Assembly (NCBI GenBank): GCA_015232555.1
Contig: JADFZJ010000022.1
Span: 1 to 58,122 of the forward strand
Direction of reading: 5' to 3'
DNA from: Desulfamplus sp.
GTDB taxonomy: Bacteria > Desulfobacterota > Desulfobacteria > Desulfobacterales > Desulfobacteraceae
DNA: 58,122 bases
In this document: piece after piece, positions 45,282 through 54,050 of the stretch
How the letters are laid out: every line of letters begins with the position of its first letter
How positions within the stretch are numbered: the first letter of the stretch is position 1
Notes under the pieces: model-generated
Databases searched by the model: none
What the model saw: only the letters and a program-made list of their open reading frames with translations
Told to the model about the DNA's origin: nothing
Position numbers and translations under genes: made by a program

Positions 45282-46139
45282 ATGACACATCAAAATGAAT
45301 TAACCATTAGGTTTTCAGGTGCTACAAAGTATGTTTTAGACAACGAACTTGCATCTATCGTCAATATCTCAATGGCTCTTGAAATGCCACTTCTTTTAAA
45401 AGGAGAACCCGGAACAGGCAAAACTATGCTTGCCCATGCAATTGCCGAAAATCTTAAAATGCCGCTGATTATACTCAATGTAAAATCAAGCATGAAACTT
45501 GTTGAGGCGCTATACCAATATGACACTCTTACACGACTTAACGATAGCCGTTTTGGTGATTCAAGCAGAGATGTGAGCAATATCAATGAATATATCAAAA
45601 TGGGGAAAATTGGTCAGGCATTTACAGCAGACCACAGGACTGTCCTTTTAATTGATGAGATTGATAAAGCAGATACAGATTTTCAAGATGACATGCTTGA
45701 TGTGCTTGACCAGATGCAGTTTGACATAATTGAAACTGACCAGACGCTCAGAGCAAAGCACAGACCTGTAATTATCATTACATCAAATGCAAAAAAAGAC
45801 CTCTCTGACCCGTTTCTTGGAAGGTGCAATTTTCACCATATAGCCTTTCCTGATCCTAAAATGATGAGAAAAATCATCTCTGTCCATTTTCCATCAATTG
45901 ACAACAGGCTTGCTGAAAATGCAGTATCAGCCTTCTATTCAATGCGAGAGCTTGACGGAATCGAGAAAAAACCCGCAACAAGAGAGCTTATCAACTGGAT
46001 ACGTGCCCTTCATGCTGATCCTGACTTCAAAGCAAAGGATATTGTAAAAGGCGAACTTCCATTTCTTGGAGTTCTTTTCAAAAAAAGCCCTGATTACGAA
46101 AGAGCACAGAACATAACATCACGGCGGAAATTCTTTTAA
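45282..46139 (+). CDS. MoxR-family AAA+ ATPase
   Basis: The protein has 285 residues. Walker A KGEPGTGKTMLAHAIAE (about 38-54), Walker B VLLIDEIDKADTDFQDDML (about 123-141), sensor 1 PVIIITSNAKKDLSDPFLGRCNFHHIAF with the arginine-finger-like region. MoxR ATPases act with VWA-domain proteins in metal-cofactor insertion or complex assembly. The VWA protein at 19910 is the plausible partner but is not adjacent. CAGGAG precedes the ATG. The gene is a single transcription unit between tatA (divergent) and amt. Confidence 0.92.
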   Translation: MTHQNELTIRFSGATKYVLDNELASIVNISMALEMPLLLKGEPGTGKTMLAHAIAENLKMPLIILNVKSSMKLVEALYQYDTLTRLNDSRFGDSSRDVSNINEYIKMGKIGQAFTADHRTVLLIDEIDKADTDFQDDMLDVLDQMQFDIIETDQTLRAKHRPVIIITSNAKKDLSDPFLGRCNFHHIAFPDPKMMRKIISVHFPSIDNRLAENAVSAFYSMRELDGIEKKPATRELINWIRALHADPDFKAKDIVKGELPFLGVLFKKSPDYERAQNITSRRKFF

Positions 46140-46321
46140 ATCTAAAATCTGATATCTTTTCAATAATGTAGTTTTAGGATTTAAAACTTACAAAAATGAA
46201 TTTTAAATGCTCATTGCTTTTACTCTCCCTTAATATAATGCAAAATATAGTTGTTCTTAACAATCTGTAATTAATAGTTATTTTAATTTTTAATTTAAAA
46301 TCAAAGCTATTATTCTGCATC

Positions 46322-46338
46322 TGGCATCATCTTTGCTA
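46322..46338 (+). promoter_or_regulatory. Sigma-54 (RpoN) promoter upstream of amt
   Basis: TGGCATCATCTTTGCT matches the TGGCAC-N5-TTGCW consensus with GG at 46323-46324 and GC at 46335-46336, the required 10-nt spacing. Transcription would start near 46348, about 77 nt before the amt ATG. Nitrogen-limitation control by NtrC is the expected logic for an ammonium transporter; no enhancer site was identified. Confidence 0.7.
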
Positions 46339-46424
46339 TACATACTCTTAAAACAGTAAGTGTCACAAAAATTAATAGTAAAGAATCTGTAAATTATAAA
46401 AGGTAAAAGGAGAGGTAAAAAACA

Positions 46425-47789
46425 ATGAGCAACTCAACAATGAACAATTTAAACATTAATGAGTCAAGAGTTATTAAAGAAACTGCAAACAGAATATTCA
46501 CAAAAAAATCGATATTGATACCAGCACTGTCAATATTTTGTGGAGGAACTGCTTTTGCAGGAGAATCGGCTATCAATTCGGGCGATACAGCATGGATACT
46601 TGTTGCAACTGCCTTAGTTATGGTTATGACCCCTGCTGGACTTGCCCTGTTCTATGGCGGTATGTCCCGTTATAAAAATCTTTTGAACACTTATGCTATG
46701 ACATTTATGGCATACTGTATCGGCAGCGTTGTTTGGGTAGTGTGGGGATACACAATTGCATTTGGACCTGATAAGGGCGGAATGATAGGAGGATTTGACT
46801 ATCTTCTACTTTCGGGAATTACACCTGCTGGCATTACTGGAACAATTCCAACTCTGGTTTTTGTGATTTTTCAGATGACATTTGCCTGCATCACAGTTGC
46901 TCTGGTTATTGGCTCTGTGGTTGATAGAATGAAATTCTCTTCATGGATTCTTTTTATCTTTCTCTGGGTAACAGTTGTCTATTGCCCTGTTGCACACTGG
47001 GTATGGGGCGGCGGCTGGATGGCTACAATGGGGGCACTTGATTATGCAGGCGGTAATGTTGTCCATATCAATGCTGGTGTTGCAGGTCTTGTTCTTGCAT
47101 TAGTTCTGGGTAAAAGAGTTGGATATGGCTCTGAGGTGATGTTTCCTTCAAGCGTTGCCTTGACTGCTCTTGGTGCAGGTCTCTTGTGGTTTGGATGGTT
47201 TGGCTTTAATGCGGGTAGCAGACTTGCCGCTGATGGTGTTGCAGCTTCTGCATTCCTTGTAACCAACACTGCGGCTGCTGCTGGAGGAATTGCATGGATG
47301 TTTGCTGAATGGTATCACACTAAAAAACCAACTCTGCTTGGAATAGCTTCAGGTGTTGTGGCTGGTCTTGTAGCGATCACTCCTGCATCAGGATTTGTTA
47401 ATCTTGGATCATCAATTATAATCGGCTTAATTGCTGGTGTTATAGGATTTTTCAGCGTATCAACTTTGAAACGAAAAATGGGATATGATGACTCTTTAGA
47501 TGCTTTTGGCGTTCATGGCGTGTGCGGGATATGGGGTGCAATTGCAACTGGTATCTTTGCTGATCCATCAATTACTGAAGGTGCAACCGGTCTTATTTAC
47601 GGTAACCCCGGTCAGGTATGGACGCAGTTAGTATCTATAGTTGCAACCGTTGCCTATAGCGGAGTGGCAACATTGGTTGTGATTTATATCACCCGTGCCC
47701 TTACATCAGGTCTGAGAGTAGATAAAGATGATGAAATCACAGGTCTTGACAGCTCAGTTCATGGAGAGAGAGCATTTGAGATATTCTGA
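46425..47789 (+). CDS. amtB: Ammonium transporter (Amt family)
   Basis: The protein has 454 residues and eleven membrane helices after an N-terminal region. Motifs: DTAWILVATALVMVMTPAGLALFYGGMSRYKN, FAYCIGS-like AYCIGSVVWVVWGYTIAFG, NAGVAGLVLALVLGKR, and the pore His in DAFGVHGVCGIWGAIATGIFAD. It conducts ammonium/ammonia and is controlled by PII. The ATG at 46425 follows AAAGGAGAGG. The N-terminal ~35 residues look like a signal-peptide-like extension ending in FCGGTAFAGE. A sigma-54 promoter lies about 90 bp upstream; a palindrome lies between its stop and the next gene. Confidence 0.95.
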   Translation: MSNSTMNNLNINESRVIKETANRIFTKKSILIPALSIFCGGTAFAGESAINSGDTAWILVATALVMVMTPAGLALFYGGMSRYKNLLNTYAMTFMAYCIGSVVWVVWGYTIAFGPDKGGMIGGFDYLLLSGITPAGITGTIPTLVFVIFQMTFACITVALVIGSVVDRMKFSSWILFIFLWVTVVYCPVAHWVWGGGWMATMGALDYAGGNVVHINAGVAGLVLALVLGKRVGYGSEVMFPSSVALTALGAGLLWFGWFGFNAGSRLAADGVAASAFLVTNTAAAAGGIAWMFAEWYHTKKPTLLGIASGVVAGLVAITPASGFVNLGSSIIIGLIAGVIGFFSVSTLKRKMGYDDSLDAFGVHGVCGIWGAIATGIFADPSITEGATGLIYGNPGQVWTQLVSIVATVAYSGVATLVVIYITRALTSGLRVDKDDEITGLDSSVHGERAFEIF

Positions 47790-47837
47790 TAAGGAATGAA
47801 AGTTTAATTAGTCCCTAAATGTGTAATCGTAAAAACG

Positions 47838-47863
47838 TAGAGACGCACGGACGTGCGTCTCTA
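47838..47863. repeat. Dispersed palindrome, copy 4
   Basis: Arms TAGAGACGCACG and CGTGCGTCTCTA, perfect over 12 bp, around GA. It lies between the convergent amt and Xaa-Pro peptidase genes and ends 4 bp from the latter's stop codon. Confidence 0.85.
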
Positions 47864-47866
47864 TTA

Positions 47867-49267
47867 TTATCCTCTCAATTTTTCGATCTCTTCAATAGTT
47901 TTAGGTTTGGGTTTACCAAGCAATCTTGCCCCTGTATCTGTTATAAGATAATCCTCCTCATTTCTAATTCCCCCAAATGTTCGGTATAATTCACGTTTAC
48001 AAGAGTTAAGCTCCTGATAATTGATAAAATCAATAAACCTTTTTTCTTCCTCCCACTTATCAATCAGTGCGGGTATAAAGTAAATACCAGGCTCTATGGT
48101 CAAAACAAATCCAGCTTTTAAAGGCTTTGCAAGACGAAGAGATTTGAGTCCAAATTGCGTGCTCTTAGGCTCTCCATCATATCCCACATAAACTTCACCT
48201 AAATCCTCCATATCATGCACATCAAGACCCATCATGTGACCCGTTCCGCATGGAAAAAATAGTGTGTGAGCACCAAGAGCAACTGCCTCATTAACATCGC
48301 CTTTCATCAAACCGATTGATTTAAGTCCAGATGCAATAGCTTTAGATGCTTTAAAATGTACATCTTTAAACGGAATTGTCGGGGCAAGTGTTGCAACTGC
48401 TGCCTCATGTGCATCGAGAGTTATGGAATAGACATCTTTTTGCAAAGATGTAAAATTTGAGTCAACTGGAAATGTACTTGAGAGATCAGATGAGTAGTGC
48501 ATTCTGTTCTCAACACCAGAATCTAAAAGAAAGAGGTCACCGCTTTTAAGCCTGTTTCCATAAAAGTGGTTATGAAGAGTCTCTCCTCGTGTGGTGGCAA
48601 TCGGAGTAAATGAGATTGATACGCCAGCCTCAGCAATTTTTTTGTAAATTACAGAAACCACCTGCTGCTCTGTCATGCCTATCTTTGCCATTTTTATAGC
48701 TTCAATGTGCATATCAACCGCTATATTAATTGCATCTTCGATCTGTGCAACCTCTTCCTCTGTTTTTATCTGCCTTTGAGCAATCACAGCTTTTATAAAC
48801 TCAATTGATGGTTTTGATTCCATTTTTATTAAAAACGATTCCCCAAAATATTTAATAATTTTCAACTTAGTTGATTCTCTGTATGGAGGAAGCAGATGAA
48901 TATTACGTTTATGTAATAAATTTTTCTGCAAAAAGGTTTCAAGTTCTGGAATAGAGCCAGTTCTATTTATTCCTGCACTCTGAGCAAGAGATTTTATTGA
49001 TGGCTGCTCTCCAGTCCAGATCAACTCATCTATTCCAGCATCATTGCCAAAAAGATAGTCAATACCTTCATCAATATCTATAACAGCAGTAAGCCCGGGC
49101 AGGTTGTGACCCCAAAAGTATAAAAAAGAGCTGTCTTGACGAAAAGGGTAAGTGTTGTCAGCAAAGTTCATGGGGCTTTCATCATGCCCTAAAAACAGGG
49201 CAATGCCTGATTTTAGATGCTCTCTTAAAAATTTGCGTCTCTGAACGTAAGTTTCAGATTTGAACAT
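47867..49267 (-). CDS. Xaa-Pro aminopeptidase (M24B-like)
   Basis: The protein has 466 residues from the ATG at 49267, chosen over one eight codons upstream because GAGGAG sits 7 nt before it. The N-terminal domain (AMP_N-like, YVQRRKFLREHLKSGIALFLGHDE) precedes the pita-bread catalytic domain. Metal ligands are visible: LFLLDSGVENRMHYSSDLSSTFPV (two Asp), HTLFFPCGTGHMMGLDVHD (His), FVLTIEPGIYFIP (Glu). It removes N-terminal residues before proline. The neighbouring oligopeptide ABC genes suggest a peptide-use context. Confidence 0.93.
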   Translation of the reverse strand: MFKSETYVQRRKFLREHLKSGIALFLGHDESPMNFADNTYPFRQDSSFLYFWGHNLPGLTAVIDIDEGIDYLFGNDAGIDELIWTGEQPSIKSLAQSAGINRTGSIPELETFLQKNLLHKRNIHLLPPYRESTKLKIIKYFGESFLIKMESKPSIEFIKAVIAQRQIKTEEEVAQIEDAINIAVDMHIEAIKMAKIGMTEQQVVSVIYKKIAEAGVSISFTPIATTRGETLHNHFYGNRLKSGDLFLLDSGVENRMHYSSDLSSTFPVDSNFTSLQKDVYSITLDAHEAAVATLAPTIPFKDVHFKASKAIASGLKSIGLMKGDVNEAVALGAHTLFFPCGTGHMMGLDVHDMEDLGEVYVGYDGEPKSTQFGLKSLRLAKPLKAGFVLTIEPGIYFIPALIDKWEEEKRFIDFINYQELNSCKRELYRTFGGIRNEEDYLITDTGARLLGKPKPKTIEEIEKLRG

Positions 49268-49499
49268 GCTCGTTCTCCTCAAGTAGGTCATTATAGTTTA
49301 ATAGGTTAAATCGTAAAAAGTTAATAGGTAAATAGTAAAAATAATATTCGTTCATTGACAGAGGGAATTTTATTTTATATTCCATATTCTTAATTAGATG
49401 GCTGTCTTGATGCCTAAAAGTGTCTTTTACAGCTTGAAAATATTTACAGTCCTAAAATATTTATTAATTCCAAAAAACATTTAAAACAAGGAGAAGATT

Positions 49500-51116
49500 A
49501 TGATGAATTGGAAAAATTACATTAGATCGTTCAGTATCACGGCTTTAAGTATTGCTGGAATTTTGACCATTATGGCGGTCTCATCTTATGCAAAAACTTT
49601 TGTCTATTGCTCAGAAGGAAGTCCAGAAGGCTTTACCCCTGCTCTTTATACTGCTGGAACAACTTTTGACGCATCATCAGTGCAGGTTTTTGACAGATTA
49701 ACTCATTTTGAGCGTGGCACAACCAAAATTATTCCAGGTCTTGCAGAGTCTTGGGAAGTATCCCCAGATGGCATGACATACACCTTTCATTTGAGAAAAA
49801 ATGTTGATTTTCATACCACAAGTTTTTTTACACCAACCCGCAAATTTAATGCTGACGATGTTATCTTCTCTTTTGATCGTCAAAGAGACCCTAAACATCC
49901 TTATAATAAAATTTCAGGCGGTAACTATGAATACTTCACTAGTATGGGTGTGGCTGAACTTCTCAAATCAATTGAGAAAAAAGATGATTACACTGTAATT
50001 TTCCATCTTACCAAACCAGAATCTCCATTCCTTGCAAATCTTGCTATGGATTTTGCATCAATTCACTCAGCAGAGTATGCAGATAAAATGCTCAAAGCTG
50101 GAACACCTGACGAGTTTGACCAGAAACCAGTAGGAACAGGTCCATTTGTATTTGTATCTTATCAGAAAGATTCTACAATCCGCTATCAGGCAAACGAAAC
50201 TTACTGGCAGGGACGTGCAAAAATTGATAAACTTGTCTTTACCATCACACCTGATGCCTCTGTCCGTTATGCAAAACTTAAAGCAGGCGAATGCCACCTT
50301 ATTCCATATCCAAACCCTGCTGATCTTGAACAGATGAAAAAAGATACAAACATAAATCTTATGCAAAAAGAGGGTTTAAATGTTGGATATCTTGCATTTA
50401 ACGTAAAAGTTAATGAGTTCAAAGATGCCAAAGTCCGTCAAGCACTGAGCATGGCTATCAACAAACAGGCTATTATTGATGCTGTATTTCAGGGTGCTGG
50501 AAAAGTTGCAAAAAATCCGATTCCTCCAACTATCTGGTCATACAACGATGCTGTAACAGATTATGAATATAATGTTGAAAAAGCAAAAGCTCTTCTTAAA
50601 AAAGCTGGGTTTCCTAATGGCTTTGAGACAGACCTTTGGGCTATGCCTGTAAGCCGTCCATACAATCCAAATGCCAGAAGAATGGCTGAGATGATTCAGG
50701 AAGACTGGTCAAAAGTCGGCGTAAAGGCAAAAATAGTATCTTACGAGTGGGGTGAATATCTAAAGCGTTCAATGACGGGCGAGCATAAAACTCTTCTTCT
50801 TGGCTGGACAGGAGATAACGGTGATCCTGATAATTTCCTCTCTGTACTGCTTGGCTGCGATGCAGTAGGTAGCTCTAACAGATCTCAGTGGTGCTACAAA
50901 CCATTTGATGATCTCATTAAAAAGGCAAAAATGACTGCTGACCCTGCTGAAAGAACAAAACTGTATGAAGAGGCACAGCTTATTTTCAAAGAGCAGGCTC
51001 CTTGGGTTACTATTGCCCATTCAGTTGTATATGAACCTATGAGCACAAAAGTTGTTGATTACAAAATTGATCCTTTTGGTAAGCACATTTTTTATGGTGT
51101 TGATCTAAAAGAGTAG
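49500..51116 (+). CDS. dppA: Dipeptide/oligopeptide ABC transporter, substrate-binding protein
   Basis: The protein has 538 residues. Signal peptide ~1-31 ending AVSSYAK-TF. Family 5 solute-binding fold: FVYCSEGSPEGFTPALYTAGTTFDASSVQVFDRL, GLAESWEVSPDGMTYTFHLRKNVDFH, YLAFNVKVNEFKDAKVRQALSMAINKQAII and GWTGDNGDPDNFLSVLLG, close to DppA/heme-dipeptide binders. It captures peptides in the periplasm for the permease encoded downstream. AAGGAG precedes the ATG pair at 49500/49503. A 23-base hairpin follows in the gap to dppB. Confidence 0.93.
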   Translation: MMNWKNYIRSFSITALSIAGILTIMAVSSYAKTFVYCSEGSPEGFTPALYTAGTTFDASSVQVFDRLTHFERGTTKIIPGLAESWEVSPDGMTYTFHLRKNVDFHTTSFFTPTRKFNADDVIFSFDRQRDPKHPYNKISGGNYEYFTSMGVAELLKSIEKKDDYTVIFHLTKPESPFLANLAMDFASIHSAEYADKMLKAGTPDEFDQKPVGTGPFVFVSYQKDSTIRYQANETYWQGRAKIDKLVFTITPDASVRYAKLKAGECHLIPYPNPADLEQMKKDTNINLMQKEGLNVGYLAFNVKVNEFKDAKVRQALSMAINKQAIIDAVFQGAGKVAKNPIPPTIWSYNDAVTDYEYNVEKAKALLKKAGFPNGFETDLWAMPVSRPYNPNARRMAEMIQEDWSKVGVKAKIVSYEWGEYLKRSMTGEHKTLLLGWTGDNGDPDNFLSVLLGCDAVGSSNRSQWCYKPFDDLIKKAKMTADPAERTKLYEEAQLIFKEQAPWVTIAHSVVYEPMSTKVVDYKIDPFGKHIFYGVDLKE

Positions 51117-51167
51117 TGATTATGTAGCGGTTTTTTAACATTTGAATGTTGGATTTTATTAGTAATA

Positions 51168-51190
51168 GGGACAGAAAATTCTCCTGTCCC
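51168..51190 (+). terminator. Hairpin between the dppA- and dppB-like genes
   Basis: GGGACAG (51168-51174) and CTGTCCC (51184-51190) are perfect complements around AAAATTCTC, followed by TAATTCTTCTTCTCTTC. It may attenuate transcription so that the binding protein is made in excess over the permease. Confidence 0.5.
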
Positions 51191-51257
51191 TAATTCTTCT
51201 TCTCTTCCCGTGATTTAATAATCATTAATTATTTTCCAATTTTATGGGATAAATATT

Positions 51258-52268
51258 ATGCTTCAGTTTCTTTCAAAACGATTCATGCAGATTTTCCCTG
51301 CTTTTGTTGGTGTAACTCTTCTCACCTTTTCCCTTGTTCACTTAATACCAGGTGATCCTGTGGAGCTTTTAGCAGGGGAGCGTGGAATTGATCCTGAACG
51401 TCATGCACAGATGAAGATTGCATTAGGGTTGGATAAACCATTGGCTGTTCAATACCTTAATTATATAACCAATGTCTTTAAAGGCGATCTTGGTAAATCT
51501 TTTGTCACAAAAAAACCTGTGATGAGAGAGTTTATGACCCTTTTCCCTGCAACTTTAGAACTTTCTTTGTGTGCCATAATATTTGCAGTCCTGTTTGGTC
51601 TTCCAGCCGGAGTTATTGCTGGAGTCAAGAGAGGCACAGTCTTCGACCATTCGGTTATGACAATATCTCTTACTGGCTACTCAATGCCGATATTTTGGTG
51701 GGGACTGCTTTTGATTCTCTTTTTCTCTGTTCATCTTGGCTGGACACCTGTTTCTGGTCGCCTCTCCCCTCTCTACTGGATTGATGCTGATACAGGATTT
51801 ATGCTGATTGACACGCTTAAATCTGATGAACCAGGAGCTTTTAAATCAGCATTAAGCCATCTGATTCTGCCATCAATTGTGCTTGGAACAATTCCTCTTG
51901 CTGTAATTGCGAGAATGACACGCTCTTCAATGCTTGAAGTTCTTAAGGAGGATTATGTTAGAACTGCCCGTGCAAAAGGGCTTTCTCCTTTAAGAGTCAT
52001 CATGGTTCATGCGTTAAGAAATGCTCTTATTCCTGTTATCACTGTAATTGGACTTCAAATTGGAGTGCTTCTTGCTGGTGCTATTTTAACTGAAACCATA
52101 TTTGCTTGGCCCGGAGTCGGCAAATGGATTGTCGAGTCAATTAATCGGCGAGACTATCCTGTTGTTCAAGGTGGAATCCTTATCATCTCTTCCCTTATCA
52201 TTATTGTAAATCTTATGGTTGATATCCTCTATGGAATCATAAATCCCCGCATTAGGCATACTGGGTAG
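51258..52268 (+). CDS. dppB: Dipeptide/oligopeptide ABC transporter, permease (DppB-like)
   Basis: The protein has 336 residues with six membrane helices. The N-terminal signature MLQFLSKRFMQIFPAFVGVTLLTFSLVHLIPGDPVELLAGERG and the EAA loop VLKEDYVRTARAKGLSPLRVIMVHALRNALIP are diagnostic of the DppB/OppB family. It pairs with a DppC permease and DppD/F ATPases, but none follows: the expected dppC position is filled by toxin-antitoxin remnants. Without partners encoded elsewhere the transporter could not function. Confidence 0.92.
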   Translation: MLQFLSKRFMQIFPAFVGVTLLTFSLVHLIPGDPVELLAGERGIDPERHAQMKIALGLDKPLAVQYLNYITNVFKGDLGKSFVTKKPVMREFMTLFPATLELSLCAIIFAVLFGLPAGVIAGVKRGTVFDHSVMTISLTGYSMPIFWWGLLLILFFSVHLGWTPVSGRLSPLYWIDADTGFMLIDTLKSDEPGAFKSALSHLILPSIVLGTIPLAVIARMTRSSMLEVLKEDYVRTARAKGLSPLRVIMVHALRNALIPVITVIGLQIGVLLAGAILTETIFAWPGVGKWIVESINRRDYPVVQGGILIISSLIIIVNLMVDILYGIINPRIRHTG

Positions 52269-52313
52269 AACAATTAAATTTTGTGTTTTTGTTAATTCCA
52301 TCACTCCCTTGTC

Positions 52314-52454
52314 TTACCCCAAATTGAATATGGGCTTTGCATCGTAGAGCTTGAGTCCATGTAATTCAACTATAAGTGCAAAATGCTTGTCTATGGCAAA
52401 AAGCTCTGTACGGACAACTTCACCTCCGCTTAGAACTGGAAGAGAAGGAGACAT
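52314..52454 (-). pseudogene. Chimeric hicA remnant
   Basis: The first 15 codons from the ATG at 52454 (MSPSLPVLSGGEVVR) match the start of the intact HicA at 53232 (MSPSLPVLSGREVVR), and the DNA is nearly identical there. After that, the remaining 31 codons are unrelated (FAIDKHFALIVELHGLKLYD) until a stop. The catalytic His-containing region of HicA is missing, so it is a fusion of a hicA start with unidentified sequence. Confidence 0.75.
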
Positions 52455-52570
52455 TTATGCAGCCACCTCAATCCTGACACAGGGGGATACGTCCATCGTC
52501 TGCAACAATGGATAATATCCAGTTCGGTCGAATAGAAAGTTTTAATATTCTCATTGGTCAAGTCCTTTGA
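52455..52570 (-). pseudogene. hicB remnant upstream of the chimeric hicA
   Basis: The last codons (IEVAA then stop) and their placement directly against the ATG of the next gene repeat the intact hicB/hicA junction at 53233. Further upstream, CAATCAAAGGACTTG resembles the sequence just before the intact hicB. The coding centre between these points does not match HicB in any frame I followed. Confidence 0.6.
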
Positions 52571-52617
52571 TTGGAAGAAGAAGGTGGCTATTTACTCATG
52601 CAAACCTCCTACGACAA

Positions 52618-52830
52618 TTAAACGATTTCCCTGAATAAAGTTACTTCAACTGTGTGTTGAATTGAGTCAATCATATACAATAGATTTTCTTTTGGCTCAT
52701 CATGGACAATTTTATCTTTCAAGGCTGTCAACATTTCAGATATAACACGTTCTAACCGTGCCTCATGATACGCTTTGGCAAACTCGGGGTTATCCATTTG
52801 TCTTTTAAATAATTCTTGATAATTAGTCAT
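52618..52830 (-). CDS. Small protein of the toxin-antitoxin region, 70 aa
   Basis: The protein has 70 residues from the ATG at 52830, preceded by AAGGAGA; a frame extending to 52905 lacks such a site. It is helical and charged: MTNYQELFKRQMDNPEFAKAYHEARLERVISEML. The opening resembles the N-terminal helices of HigA- or AbrB-independent antitoxins, but no DNA-binding HTH is visible. It may be a stand-alone antitoxin or a truncated one. No toxin is adjacent. Confidence 0.5.
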   Translation of the reverse strand: MTNYQELFKRQMDNPEFAKAYHEARLERVISEMLTALKDKIVHDEPKENLLYMIDSIQHTVEVTLFREIV

Positions 52831-53007
52831 AATAGTCTCCTTATCTTCAAAGCAGATTTCAAGTCTTATTTTCGTAGAGGTTACGCAGTGCTTTTTCACG
52901 TTCAATTTCTTTTTGTGGTGCTTTTTAATCCAACATCAAACTTGTATCCTATAAACGCAACACCAAAACTCCTTCAAAGCCTGCCTGTTTGCCGAAATCA
53001 GCTTTTT

Positions 53008-53232
53008 TTACATAGCTTCAATAAATTCTGCGACAGTCAGACCTGATGCCCGAATAAGAGCACGTAAAGTCCCTTTTGCAACCTCACGATGCTCTGGAAC
53101 TGATAAAGTAGATATTTCACCATCTTTCACCATAATTATATGGCTGCCGCTCTGCCGAGCTACCTGCCACCCTAAAGATTGAAATACACGGACAACCTCT
53201 CGTCCGCTTAAAACTGGAAGAGAAGGAGACAT
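53008..53232 (-). CDS. hicA: HicA-family mRNA interferase toxin
   Basis: The protein has 74 residues. Double-stranded-RNA-binding-like fold: LPVLSGREVVRVFQSLGWQVARQSGSHIIMVKDG with the catalytic His in SGSHIIM, then TLSVPEHREVAKGTLRALIRASG. HicA cleaves mRNA and is neutralised by HicB. It begins immediately after the hicB stop (TAAATG). A chimeric second copy of its start is at 52454. Confidence 0.93.
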   Translation of the reverse strand: MSPSLPVLSGREVVRVFQSLGWQVARQSGSHIIMVKDGEISTLSVPEHREVAKGTLRALIRASGLTVAEFIEAM

Positions 53233-53439
53233 TTATGCAGCCACCTCAATCTGACGGGTTTCTATTGTCAAGGGTAAGCCTCGTTCCGCACGAACTTGAA
53301 GACACTGATAAATTGCATCTTTAATATTTTCCAATGCCTCATCTTTAGTATCGCCTTGACTTACGCAGCCAGGGATAGATGGACACTCCACAATCCAGAC
53401 ACCATCTTCATCACGGTCAATTGTTATATTGAATCTCAT
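53233..53439 (-). CDS. hicB: HicB-family antitoxin
   Basis: The protein has 68 residues: MRFNITIDRDEDGVWIVECPSIPGCVSQGDTKDEALENIKDAI is the HicB RNase-H-like domain with the PSIPGCVSQGDT loop. The C-terminal DNA-binding domain of longer HicB forms is absent, as in many short HicB proteins. Antitoxin-first order, directly abutting hicA. Confidence 0.92.
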   Translation of the reverse strand: MRFNITIDRDEDGVWIVECPSIPGCVSQGDTKDEALENIKDAIYQCLQVRAERGLPLTIETRQIEVAA

Positions 53440-53486
53440 CTTGTGTCTCCATTAACTGAAGTCCTTTGATTTGTTGTTCACTACGC

Positions 53487-53780
53487 TTATGGAAATATTC
53501 TGTAAATGTCTTTTCTATGAGCAATACGTTGACAAATAATAAGTTTTTCTTTTTTAGTTATTGTAATCCCAATTCTATAGTTACCAATGCGTATTTTATA
53601 TTTATCACGATAACCAGTCATCTGCTCTATGTAGCCTATACCAAAAGGGTTTTGAGATGCAGGCAATTCATTAAACGCAACTTCCTCAACTCGTTTTTGA
53701 ACCTCTTCTGGCAACTCTGCAAGTTCTTTTAAAAATGTCTTTGTATATTCAACGTGCCACTCTATTTCTGATAGATTCAT
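53487..53780 (-). CDS. relE: RelE/ParE-family toxin
   Basis: The protein has 97 residues from the ATG at 53780, which overlaps relB by 32 nt; a longer frame to 53801 exists. Fold motifs: WHVEYTKTFLKELAELPEEVQKRVEEVAF, YRDKYKIRIGNYRIGITI and LIICQRIAHRKDIYR with the Arg and terminal Tyr typical of RelE. It inhibits translation by ribosome-dependent mRNA cleavage, or gyrase if ParE-like; it cannot be assigned from sequence alone. Confidence 0.88.
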   Translation of the reverse strand: MNLSEIEWHVEYTKTFLKELAELPEEVQKRVEEVAFNELPASQNPFGIGYIEQMTGYRDKYKIRIGNYRIGITITKKEKLIICQRIAHRKDIYRIFP

Positions 53781-53958
53781 AATATTTAAGAGCCTCTTCA
53801 CCTGTAAGCCGTTTTTCTGTTAGAGTTTCATCCATTAATTGAGAGAGTCCATAATTTTCAATTAACTCTTCAAGCCTTTGAAAATCAGTAATTGGTATTT
53901 GCACTGCTACAGGTTTTTGACTCTCATCATAAACATAATATTTATTTATACTAAGCAT
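53749..53958 (-). CDS. relB: RelB/Phd-like antitoxin
   Basis: The protein has 69 residues: MLSINKYYVYDESQKPVAVQIPITDFQRLEELIENYGL, a short DNA-binding N-terminal segment of the Phd/YefM-like type, then a helix for toxin binding (EEALKYYESIRN). Start preceded by AGAGG. Stop lies inside relE, consistent with a coupled antitoxin-toxin pair. Confidence 0.82.
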   Translation of the reverse strand: MLSINKYYVYDESQKPVAVQIPITDFQRLEELIENYGLSQLMDETLTEKRLTGEEALKYYESIRNRVAR

Positions 53959-54050
53959 TTGCTTACCTCTTTATAATAATTTTTGCCGCTTATTGATTTT
54001 ATTCTTACTTTTGCCGTTGATATTTCTAAACAAAAAATTTGTGTTTTTGT

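Noticed and set aside
49399-49415. Possible sigma-54 site upstream of dppA (TGGCTGTCTTGATGCC)
   Set aside because: GG and GC are correctly spaced, but the -12 element reads ATGC and the -24 element TGGCTG, so it is weaker than chance allows confidence in.
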